From: Bryobacterales bacterium
GTDB lineage: Bacteria; Cyanobacteriota; Vampirovibrionia; Obscuribacterales; Obscuribacteraceae
Direction of reading: 5' to 3'
Assembly: GCA_903970295.1 (NCBI GenBank)
Contig: CAJCHQ010000828.1
Span: 1-12,264 of the forward strand
DNA length: 12,264 bases
Part shown: in pieces, positions 1-6,378 of the stretch
Layout: every line of letters begins with the position of its first letter
Numbering within the stretch: position 1 is the stretch's first letter
The notes under the pieces: generated by a model
Seen by the model: only the letters and a program-made list of their open reading frames with translations
Told to the model about the DNA's origin: nothing
Databases searched by the model: none
Translations under genes and position numbers: made by a program

Positions 1-510
1 CCCCTGTCGCAAGTCAATTCAGGATCAGGATACGCAAATGCGCTCGACCGAAATCAAACTCAACCATTGCCCCAAAATCAGCCTCCCGAAAATTCGTTAG
101 CCCCTGAACAGGGTTGGCAAAGTTTTTCCCAGGTAGAGGCGCAAGTTCCGCCCCAAGCCCCCACACAGCCAGGATTTTCGCCCAGCACCTTGCAGCCCGA
201 AGCAACCTCGTGGGCCAATAGCGCTCAGTCTCAGACTCCCTGGCCGGCACCGGCAACTACTCCCGCACAGAACCAGCCTGATCACGAAGCAATATCAACT
301 CAAACTCAACCGCAGCAAGCAGTATTTGCTCAACCAGGTGACGGCATGCCCTGGCAAGGCAACCCCAACCAGTCTGCGGCACCGCCACCCGCTCCCCAGC
401 CACCGGAAGCTGCCGCAGCCGAGGGCGACGAGCCTGAAGAAAGTCAGGCTTCTAGAAGGCGGAAAAACAAATTGAACGATTTGATGCCCAAATCGAAATC
501 AAAAAAATAA
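1..510 (+). CDS. Pro/Gln/Ala-rich low-complexity protein, C-terminal part (5' end outside window)
   Basis: The frame is open from the first base of the window to a TAA at 508-510, so only the last 169 residues are seen and the true start lies upstream. The visible part is dominated by Pro, Gln, Ala, Ser and Asn with few hydrophobic residues and no predicted membrane segment. It is therefore probably disordered. Near the end an acidic patch (EGDEPEE) is followed by a strongly basic tail (RRRKNK, then KSKSKK), a charge layout that could bind nucleic acid or another acidic partner, but this is inference. I do not recognise a family. An internal TTG at 67 could be mistaken for the start, but nothing supports it, because the frame is open upstream. 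No obvious T-tailed terminator follows. The coding call is fairly safe from the length and composition, but function is unknown. Confidence 0.6.
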   Translation, partial: PLSQVNSGSGYANALDRNQTQPLPQNQPPENSLAPEQGWQSFSQVEAQVPPQAPTQPGFSPSTLQPEATSWANSAQSQTPWPAPATTPAQNQPDHEAISTQTQPQQAVFAQPGDGMPWQGNPNQSAAPPPAPQPPEAAAAEGDEPEESQASRRRKNKLNDLMPKSKSKK

Positions 511-594
511 GCGACACCGCAGATGGTGGCACAGCTACCACTTGTGAACAGTCGGGGCCAGCTGAGTTTCAGTCTCGAAAGATCACTTATCAAC

Positions 595-625
595 GCCAAA
601 CCTTGTGTTTAATCTGAAGGTTGGC
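595..625. repeat. Inverted repeat upstream of the superoxide dismutase gene
   Basis: The arms GCCAAACCTT (595-604) and AAGGTTGGC (617-625) pair over 9 bp with one unpaired A, around a 12-nt loop. No T-run follows, so it is a poor intrinsic terminator. The right arm overlaps a -35-like TTGGCA (621-626), so an operator for the downstream SOD gene is the more attractive reading. That is inference. Confidence 0.4.
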
Positions 626-647
626 AATTACAGACAGGATCTATGGT
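621..647 (+). promoter_or_regulatory. Possible promoter for the SOD gene
   Basis: TTGGCA (621-626) matches the -35 consensus at 5 of 6 bases. TATGGT (642-647) matches the -10 at 4 of 6. The spacing is 15 bp, shorter than ideal, so this is only a candidate. The start codon lies about 60 bp downstream. Confidence 0.3.
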
Positions 648-705
648 ATGAATTATCGCTAAGAACTGCGTCCAGACTCAATACTGTCCTTCATAGGAGA
701 GCGGC

Positions 706-1320
706 ATGACATTACAGCACAAGATTCAATACAAGCCTTACGTCGAAAAAGACTTCAGCCATCTGAAGGGCTTGACCGGCATATCCGATAAGACACTGGA
801 AATCCATTTAGCTCTTTATTCCGGCTATGTCAAAAATACAAACGGACTGAACGAAAAGGTTGTCGATCTGACCGAAAAAAACCAGAGCGGCACGCCCGAA
901 TATTCTGAACTGAAGCGTCGCTACGGCTGGGAATACAACGGCATGCGTTTGCATGAATACTATTTCGGCAACCTCAAAGCAGGCGGTTCCGAATTGAAAG
1001 AAGGCTCGACCATGGGCCACACGATCGTAGAAACCTACTCGTCAATCGAAGTTTGGAAAAATGACTTCATGAAAGTTGGCGCCATGCGTGGTGTGGGCTG
1101 GGCGATTCTGTTCCAGGATCCATTCACCAAAGCCTTGTCCAATCACTGGATCAGCTCACACGAAGAAGGCAATGTCGCCGGTTTCCAACCTATTCTCGTC
1201 ATGGACGTCTGGGAGCATGCTTTCCTTCTCGATTACAAGCCGTCGGAGCGCAGCAAGTACATTGAAGCGTTCTTCAGCAACATCGATTGGGCAGCGGTCG
1301 AACAAAGACTGCTCAAGTAA
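706..1320 (+). CDS. Fe/Mn-family superoxide dismutase, atypical subgroup
   Basis: This 204-aa protein should convert superoxide to oxygen and hydrogen peroxide in the cytoplasm; no signal peptide is visible. The four metal ligands of the family can be placed: H34 (in IHLALYSGY), H83 (in RLHEYYF), and D167 and H171 in the signature DVWEHAF, followed by D176-Y177. The length is normal for the family. The start ATG at 706 is supported by AGGAGA at 695-700 with 5-nt spacing. Two features are unusual. The segment after the first ligand is one residue shorter than in E. coli SodB and has Tyr where E. coli has the gateway His30. The residue four before H83 is Gly, as in MnSOD, not the Gln of FeSOD. 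Metal choice therefore cannot be read simply, and I give no gene symbol. A strong terminator follows, so the gene is probably monocistronic. Confidence 0.88.
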   Translation: MTLQHKIQYKPYVEKDFSHLKGLTGISDKTLEIHLALYSGYVKNTNGLNEKVVDLTEKNQSGTPEYSELKRRYGWEYNGMRLHEYYFGNLKAGGSELKEGSTMGHTIVETYSSIEVWKNDFMKVGAMRGVGWAILFQDPFTKALSNHWISSHEEGNVAGFQPILVMDVWEHAFLLDYKPSERSKYIEAFFSNIDWAAVEQRLLK

Positions 1321-1338
1321 ATCAAAGCCAATTGCACG

Positions 1339-1367
1339 AAAGGCAGGCTTGCAAAAGTCTGCCTTTT
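1339..1367 (+). terminator. Rho-independent terminator of the SOD gene
   Basis: A 10-bp stem (1339-1348 with 1357-1366, one G-T pair) closes an 8-nt loop. Its 3' arm runs into TTTT at 1364-1367. It begins 19 bp after the SOD stop codon and separates SOD from the selenoprotein gene. Confidence 0.8.
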
Positions 1368-1419
1368 CGATCGCACATTTTCAAGATTTAGCGATAACAT
1401 TATGAAAGAGGGAAGCCCA

Positions 1420-1773
1420 ATGCCAGATAGTTCAACAGATCAAATCAGTCGTTTTCGCATAACTTATTGCGGTGCTTGAGGCTACAAGCAACGCGCTGTC
1501 AGGTTGGCAGCCCAGTTAGAAGAAAGACTCTCCGAAAGCGCCCAGCTAGTGCAGTCTAGTGGCGGCGTATTCGAAGTTGAAGATCGCAAGCAACTGATCT
1601 TTTCCAAAAAGGCTCTTAATCGATTTCCCGAAGAAGAAGAAATAATCAATATTGCCAAAGCGCTCGATACCGGCATGGATCTGGCGGCGGCGCAAGCCTT
1701 GGCGGCCCAGAATGCACCCAAACCGCCGACATTCGGTGAATGGTTCGATAAATTGCTCGGCGGTAGACAATAA
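1420..1773 (+). CDS. SelW/Rdx-family selenoprotein (UGA-encoded selenocysteine)
   Basis: Read through the TGA at 1477-1479, this frame gives a 117-aa protein whose N-terminal half matches the SelW/SelT/SelH (Rdx) family. A beta strand (FRITY) is followed by C17-G-A-U20 and GYKQRA, then a helix, then SSGGVFEVE, LIFSKKALNRFPEEEE and a final helix. The C-x-x-U motif and the words GGVFEV, FSKK and RFPE are family hallmarks. Members have a thioredoxin-like fold and take part in thiol redox reactions, although the substrates of bacterial members are poorly known. The start at 1420 has a good Shine-Dalgarno sequence (AGAGGGA); an in-frame ATG at 1402 is an alternative. A C-terminal extension of about 35 residues (ending FGEWFDKLLGGRQ) makes it longer than animal SelW. 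Without recoding, a caller would start at TTG 1504 and lose the redox site. The machinery genes selA/B/C/D are not in this window. Confidence 0.88.
1477..1479 (+). other. In-frame TGA recoded as selenocysteine (Sec20)
   Basis: The codon lies in TGC GGT GCT TGA GGC TAC AAG, which gives C-G-A-U-G-Y-K, the same seven residues as the redox motif of mammalian SelW. The frame is open on both sides and homologous to the family on both sides. This favours recoding over a true stop or a pseudogene. Confidence 0.88.
1495..1511 (+). promoter_or_regulatory. Bacterial SECIS-like hairpin for Sec insertion
   Basis: GCTGTC (1495-1500) pairs with GGCAGC (1506-1511) over 6 bp with one U-G pair, and the loop is AGGTT. 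The loop G pair begins 23 nt after the UGA. E. coli fdhF has a comparable stem with an AGGUCU loop at a similar distance, and SelB reads the apical G and U. The hairpin lies inside the coding sequence, as expected for bacteria. I see no clear bulged U in the stem. Confidence 0.75.
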
Positions 1774-1888
1774 CAAAAGTCTCAATCCAACAATTAAACT
1801 CTGGGCAAACATTAGTACAGGCATTATCCTTGAGTTGGAGACTGAACGACTGTAGTGCCCGTTAGCCGCCAATCCAGCGAGTCAAAAA

Positions 1889-2614
1889 ATGCTTACGAGT
1901 GAAGGCCAGTCCGTGGATACGATCAAGCCAAATTCGCCGCCGCGGACGAATTTGAAGATCGCCATTGACGGCCCGGCAGGGGCCGGCAAGTCGACTGTAG
2001 CAAAACTAATCGCCGATCAACTCGGCTTTTTATACATTGATACCGGCGCCATGTACCGAGCACTAACCTGGCTGGTCGTGCAGAATCAGGTGAAAATCGA
2101 TGACGAGCCGGGCATCATCGAAATTGTTCGCACCGCCCAGATTCTCCTCAAACCGGGTGACAAATCCTCGCATCAACTAGCCAGAGTTTTCGTCAACGGC
2201 AAAGAAATCACCAAGCACATTCGCACCGAAGAAATCACCAGGCTAGTCAGCCCACTTTCGACTATTCCGGCTGTGCGTGCTTATCTTGTCGAACAGCAGC
2301 GCAATATGTCTCGGGCTGGTGGAGTCGTTCTGGATGGACGAGATATCGGAACAGTCGTTTTGCCCGATGCCGATATCAAAATTTTCCTGACGGCCTCGCC
2401 GGAAGTTCGCGGACAACGCCGCTTCAGAGAATTGAAAGCGATGGGACAGCAAGTCGAGTACGAGGTCATTCTCAAAGATATAATCGAACGCGATCATCGC
2501 GACAGCAATCGCGCCATCGCACCTCTGCGAATGGCTGAGGATGCCGTTCTGATACTGACAGACAATATGCGCATCGACGAAGTGGTTTCGCACATTATTG
2601 CCCTGTGCACGTAA
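1889..2614 (+). CDS. cmk: Cytidylate kinase
   Basis: The enzyme phosphorylates CMP and dCMP to the diphosphates with ATP, feeding pyrimidine nucleotide pools in the cytoplasm. A P-loop GPAGAGKST is at residues 28-36, followed by the conserved DTGAMYRA. Further on come LDGRDIGTVVLPDADIKIFLTA and the family signature RDHRDSNRAIAPLRMAEDA. At 241 aa it is slightly longer than E. coli Cmk because of about 20 extra N-terminal residues. The start is uncertain: ATG 1889 has only a weak ribosome site, whereas the in-frame GTG at 1913 has GAAGG at 1901-1905 with 7-nt spacing and gives 233 aa. The gene follows the selenoprotein gene by about 115 bp with no terminator seen, so co-transcription is possible. 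No convincing terminator follows it. Confidence 0.95.
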   Translation: MLTSEGQSVDTIKPNSPPRTNLKIAIDGPAGAGKSTVAKLIADQLGFLYIDTGAMYRALTWLVVQNQVKIDDEPGIIEIVRTAQILLKPGDKSSHQLARVFVNGKEITKHIRTEEITRLVSPLSTIPAVRAYLVEQQRNMSRAGGVVLDGRDIGTVVLPDADIKIFLTASPEVRGQRRFRELKAMGQQVEYEVILKDIIERDHRDSNRAIAPLRMAEDAVLILTDNMRIDEVVSHIIALCT

Positions 2615-2861
2615 CCGCGCACCAATAGGTCAGGCGATCGCCAACGTCTAGTGATTTCCCCAATGAACGCTGGTCGCGCCGAGTCATATTATTTCTTGAT
2701 ATAACCTCGATCAATTCGTCCATTCAGGCTTAAACGCAATTGGACTGGTTTTGGTCTGCCAAACTGGATATTGGGAACTTGACAACAATGCCCTAATCTA
2801 ATCCCACAGACAACACGTCACAGGTGTTTTGGGATCGGCAATAGCTCGGGCGGGTGTTTCC

Positions 2862-3722
2862 ATGCAACTAAAATATGGCTTCGACTTATTTGTTGGCTTT
2901 GAATTTGATGGTTCGCTCAACGCAGCCACGACTCTTTTGCGCCGGCTCAACCAGGTGGAGTCCTGGCGAATGGCGACCATAGTCGAAGACAAAGTGCCCG
3001 GCATGAACAACGACAATCGAAAAGCCGACCAGGCGATTTACGTTTTCTCTCGTGCCAACAGCGAGGCTAACTGCACGATCGATGAATGCTACAGCCCGGG
3101 TTTCGACTTCTCGGCCGAAGCCGAGCGCATCCTCGATGAACTGCGCGATCTGCACACAACCTATGTGCAATTGAAGATCAATCATAAATATGGAACATTC
3201 TTTCCCACATTCGAGCACCAACGCAATTTCGAAATAGTGGCCGAAATGGATCAACCAGATACCTCGCTCTTTGATGCGGAACTAACCGGCTGGAAAGTCA
3301 AACTGCAGCTCGAGCAGCTAATCGAAAGGCGAGACACCGAAGACGAAAGCCGAGCCTACGCAGTTCTGAGTTTGAATAAGGTCATATCAATTTTGGCTAA
3401 GCACGGTATGAGAGTAACATCGACGTGGCGCACACATGAACTGGCTCTGGAAAACAGGTTGACGCTGGAAACCAGTCAGGCCATGGAAATAATCGTTGCC
3501 GAACAAACTGTAGGCAGTCGCGATGACATGGAAAAAATTGCCTGGAATCTGGCTGCCAAAACAAGTTTGATCAAAGAGCTAGCCAGATCTGGCCGCTCGA
3601 TCACTATTCATCTAGAGAGAACGGAAGGTCAATATGGAGCGGAGCGGTGTAGTTACATTTATGCTCAGACAGACTTATCGAAGCCAGCTTCAGAAGTCCT
3701 CCTTAACCTCATCGCGAGCTAA
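2862..3722 (+). CDS. Hypothetical protein (286 aa)
   Basis: I do not recognise a family. The protein is soluble, with no signal peptide or membrane segment and a mixed alpha/beta look. Visible points are an N-terminal stretch with FDLFVGFEFDGSLNAATTLLRRL, an acidic middle (DFSAEAERILDELRDLH) and a C-terminal part with repeated helical segments and charged residues. The GGC/GAC/CGC-rich codon use resembles the neighbours, which supports real coding. ATG 2862 is preferred over an in-frame TTG at 2829, whose upstream AGGTG is too close. Neither has a strong ribosome site. A TTGACA at 2779-2784 lies upstream but has no -10 at correct spacing. The last 33 bp overlap the 3' end of the helicase gene on the other strand. 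Whether the two are functionally linked is unknown. Confidence 0.75.
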   Translation: MQLKYGFDLFVGFEFDGSLNAATTLLRRLNQVESWRMATIVEDKVPGMNNDNRKADQAIYVFSRANSEANCTIDECYSPGFDFSAEAERILDELRDLHTTYVQLKINHKYGTFFPTFEHQRNFEIVAEMDQPDTSLFDAELTGWKVKLQLEQLIERRDTEDESRAYAVLSLNKVISILAKHGMRVTSTWRTHELALENRLTLETSQAMEIIVAEQTVGSRDDMEKIAWNLAAKTSLIKELARSGRSITIHLERTEGQYGAERCSYIYAQTDLSKPASEVLLNLIAS

Positions 3723-6035
3723 AAGAGCTTCGGTCCGACGACAGAGTTCGACCAGATCTTCTTTCATTCCCGGCGCGCGCATCAGCTGCCGGCATAGATC
3801 TAAAGTGCGGCGAAATGCCCGGACCACGTCACCTTCGTCATAAGTAGTGGAATGGCGAATATCATCCCATTTGGCTCCGTGCCCCCACATCTCGGTCAGA
3901 CCGGAAAATGTAGGACTGAATTCAACGGCCGTATCGATATCGAAATCGCGCTGCAACTTCCACAAATTGCGACCGATGCGCTGAATATTTTCCAGAGAGA
4001 GATCGACCTGAGGGCTTACTCGGGCCCGCACGGCATCATTGACTCGGCCTTCTTCAGTGACCAGGGCCGTAATCACGGCACCCAATTCGGCCGGAGACAA
4101 ACGTTGCAACTGGCCGCTGAGAGCGACCTCTGTCAAAAACAATTCATTGGTGCCGCGAATACCTGTAGCGGTGCGACCAATTGCTGTCGGGCGGTTAGCA
4201 TCGAGATACCCTTTGAGCCGCAGGATATCGGAAAGTGCCACAAATGTCCGCCAATATTTCGTCGTTTCTTTTTCGATGCGGCGGCCGAACTCTTTGATCC
4301 GTTTTTCCAGCTGACGCACTCGCTCGGTTTGCTTGCTGCACGGCTTTTGCACCGGGCAACCGTGACAAGGCATGGCATAGGCCTCTTGCAAAAGTCCGTC
4401 GATTTCCTGGTGCACCACATTCAGTGTCTTCTGGGCCTCGGCCTCGCGCTCGTTGTGCTTGAGACCGCGCTCCATTTGTTTGAGTTGTTTATGCTTGGAG
4501 CGAATAGTCTCCAAGCGCTTGGCATAGAGCGGTAAATCACCGATTTCGGTGGGGCACAAAGGGCTCTGAAGTTTTTCCAATTCACGTTGCCAAGCCATAT
4601 TCTGTTCGTAGAGAGGCTCTAGTTGCGAATTGATCAAAAATTGGCCGAAACTTCTTTCGATCAGATCCCTGGCATCGGAGAGAGAATGACGCTCCAACAA
4701 ATTGAGAACCATGCCATAAGACGGCGTGAAGCGGCTGGACAAAGGATCGGGAGGCGCAATCGCCAACTTGGCCGCATCTTCGACCGGTTCAAAAGGATGA
4801 TGTAAAACCACGACATGACCGACTTCATCCATGCCGCGACGGCCTGCCCGTCCCGACATCTGAAGAAACTCGGAGGCATGCAGTTCGCGGTGCCCTTCAT
4901 CGGAACGCTTGTAAATCGAGCTAATCACAGTCGACCGGGCCGGCATATTGATGCCGGCTGCCAATGTTTCGGTGGCGAATACGACTTTCAATAAACCGCG
5001 CTGGAAGAGCTTTTCTACCATTGCTTTCCAACTGGGCAACATACCGGCATGGTGAACCGACATTCCTTCCAGAAGATATGGCAGGTGAGGATGGTTGGCC
5101 AAATTCGGGTGATCGTTGGTGAAAGACCTGACCACTTCTTTCAATTCGCTTTGCTCACTGACATTCAAAAGAGGAATGCCGCGAGCCTTTTTCATCGCTT
5201 CCTCGCATCCGCGCCTGGAGAAAAGAAAGTAAATCGCGGGCAACATATTACGGGCCGAGAGCACGGCCAGTACGTCTCCTGGATGAGCTCCCAGGGAAGG
5301 GATGCTGCGTCTCTTGCGATCTTTGTGAGCCGAACGCTTGACGCCGAAACGGCTTTTCAACAAGGTATTAACACCGCGTCCGGGACTGAGCAAAGGATAG
5401 ATATGGCGATCGCCGAAATAATAGAAGCGCAAGGGCACTGGGCGAAAGTCTGACCAGACCAAACTGGTCGGGCCGTGAGTTTCATCGATCCAGGTAGTCA
5501 GCTCTTGAGCATTAGCTACTGTCGCCGAAAGAGCGACCAACTGAATTTCTTTCGGCGCATAGATAATCGACTCTTCCCAGACTGTGCCCCTTTCGGCATC
5601 ATTCATATAATGACATTCATCGAGAATAACGAAAGCGACATTGCGCAAATTTTTGCTCACGTCACCAAGGATGGTGCCATAAAGCATATTACGAAACACT
5701 TCCGTGGTCATGACGACGATCGGAGCTTCTCGATTGACCGAGATGTCTCCAGTCAAAAGTCCGACTCGATCTTCACCATATTTCTGGCGCAGATCATGAA
5801 GCTTTTGATTAGACAAGGCTTTCAAGGGCGTCGTGTAATAGCAGCGTTTATTACTGCGCAATGCCATTTCAACTGCGTATTCGGCAACGACAGTCTTGCC
5901 CGCACCGGTTGGAGCACAAACGACGACACTGCGACCGGCCTCGAGATGCTTGATCGCTTCAAGTTGAAAATCATCTAGAGGAAAGTTGAACAGCCCTTGC
6001 GGGTCTATATCTAATGGCTCTTGCAAGTCTTGCAA
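3690..6035 (-). CDS. Ski2-like superfamily 2 RNA helicase with DSHCT domain
   Basis: This 781-aa protein is an ATP-driven helicase of the Ski2/Mtr4 type, which in bacteria includes actinobacterial HelY and cyanobacterial relatives of plastid ISE2. A role in RNA unwinding, processing or decay is expected. Walker A is APTGAGKT (41-48), motif II is DECH (139-142), motif III is SAT near 170, and motif VI is QMSGRAGRRG near 400. After the two helicase domains come a charged, coiled-coil-like stretch, a Cys cluster C557-H-G-C560 ... C566, and a C-terminal DSHCT-like domain (about 600-775). The start is uncertain: the frame opens only three codons before TTG 6035, the next TTG is codon 4, and no ATG occurs before residue 57. 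No Shine-Dalgarno sequence is obvious. A TATAAT-like box lies upstream on this strand (6066-6061). Confidence 0.93.
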   Translation of the reverse strand: MQDLQEPLDIDPQGLFNFPLDDFQLEAIKHLEAGRSVVVCAPTGAGKTVVAEYAVEMALRSNKRCYYTTPLKALSNQKLHDLRQKYGEDRVGLLTGDISVNREAPIVVMTTEVFRNMLYGTILGDVSKNLRNVAFVILDECHYMNDAERGTVWEESIIYAPKEIQLVALSATVANAQELTTWIDETHGPTSLVWSDFRPVPLRFYYFGDRHIYPLLSPGRGVNTLLKSRFGVKRSAHKDRKRRSIPSLGAHPGDVLAVLSARNMLPAIYFLFSRRGCEEAMKKARGIPLLNVSEQSELKEVVRSFTNDHPNLANHPHLPYLLEGMSVHHAGMLPSWKAMVEKLFQRGLLKVVFATETLAAGINMPARSTVISSIYKRSDEGHRELHASEFLQMSGRAGRRGMDEVGHVVVLHHPFEPVEDAAKLAIAPPDPLSSRFTPSYGMVLNLLERHSLSDARDLIERSFGQFLINSQLEPLYEQNMAWQRELEKLQSPLCPTEIGDLPLYAKRLETIRSKHKQLKQMERGLKHNEREAEAQKTLNVVHQEIDGLLQEAYAMPCHGCPVQKPCSKQTERVRQLEKRIKEFGRRIEKETTKYWRTFVALSDILRLKGYLDANRPTAIGRTATGIRGTNELFLTEVALSGQLQRLSPAELGAVITALVTEEGRVNDAVRARVSPQVDLSLENIQRIGRNLWKLQRDFDIDTAVEFSPTFSGLTEMWGHGAKWDDIRHSTTYDEGDVVRAFRRTLDLCRQLMRAPGMKEDLVELCRRTEALLARDEVKEDF

Positions 6036-6060
6036 ATTAAGTCAACGGTAGGGTGGAGTT

Positions 6061-6066
6061 ATTATA
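6061..6066 (-). promoter_or_regulatory. Possible -10 box for the helicase gene
   Basis: On the minus strand these bases read TATAAT, 26 bp before the TTG start of the helicase. No good -35 is seen 16-18 bp upstream, so it is only a candidate. Confidence 0.35.
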
Positions 6067-6148
6067 AGCGCTCCGTGTGGCTGGCGCTCAGACGGCTGCA
6101 CCTTACAACTCTAACCCGAATTGGCTGGCTCGTGCTGGATTTTCATCC

Positions 6149-6154
6149 TATAAT
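6149..6154 (+). promoter_or_regulatory. -10 box (TATAAT) of the tRNA-Pro promoter
   Basis: A perfect TATAAT ends 10 bp before the first base of tRNA-Pro, the usual place for a tRNA promoter. The -35 region is weak: TGGCTC at 6126-6131 is at 17-bp spacing. Confidence 0.6.
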
Positions 6155-6164
6155 GTCTAAGCGC

Positions 6165-6239
6165 CGGGACGTGGCGCAGGGGTAGCGCGCACCTTTGGGG
6201 TGGGTGAGGCCGGAGGTTCGAATCCTCTCGTCCCGACCA
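6165..6239 (+). tRNA. tRNA-Pro (anticodon GGG)
   Basis: A full cloverleaf can be drawn. The acceptor stem CGGGACG/CGTCCCG has 7 bp. The D stem is GCGC/GCGC with a short 7-nt loop. The anticodon stem CACCT/GGGTG carries the loop TTGGGGT, placing anticodon GGG at 6197-6199. The variable loop has 5 nt, and the T arm GGAGG/CCTCT has loop TTCGAAT. Discriminator A and an encoded CCA end the gene. The C1-G72 start and the GTGGCGCAG D-arm entry are typical of bacterial tRNA-Pro. It reads CCC and CCU codons. Confidence 0.96.
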
Positions 6240-6251
6240 AAACAGGAAGCC

Positions 6252-6287
6252 AAAGTCAGCTTGCTTAAGCAGGCTGATTTTGTTTTT
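6252..6287 (+). terminator. Rho-independent terminator after tRNA-Pro
   Basis: A 13-bp stem (6252-6264 with 6269-6281, two G-T pairs) closes a TTAA loop. It ends in TTTTGTTTTT (6278-6287). It begins 12 bp after the tRNA CCA, so the tRNA is probably a single-gene unit. Confidence 0.88.
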
Positions 6288-6378
6288 GCTGCAATCGATG
6301 GGAATAAGGCTGGGTTCGAGGCGGTATATAGCTTAGAGACTGGTCTCCTTCATGCCTGCAAACGGTCGAGGTGCATCT

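Noticed and set aside
1076..1405. Plus-strand open frame inside and after the SOD gene
   Set aside because: It is an out-of-frame reading of a clear SOD gene and runs through its terminator hairpin.
1477..1479. TGA as a nonsense mutation making a pseudogene
   Set aside because: The codon is at the exact Sec position of the family, is followed by a SECIS-like hairpin, and the downstream frame is intact.
1504..1773. Open frame starting at TTG 1504 as an 89-aa gene
   Set aside because: It is the 3' part of the selenoprotein gene; the family redox motif lies upstream across the TGA and a good ribosome site precedes ATG 1420.
2779..2784. TTGACA as a promoter for the 286-aa hypothetical gene
   Set aside because: The sequence 16-18 bp downstream (around 2801-2808) is C-rich and does not resemble a -10 box.
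3852..4535. 227-aa plus-strand open frame
   Set aside because: It is antisense to the helicase gene, whose motifs and domains are unambiguous.
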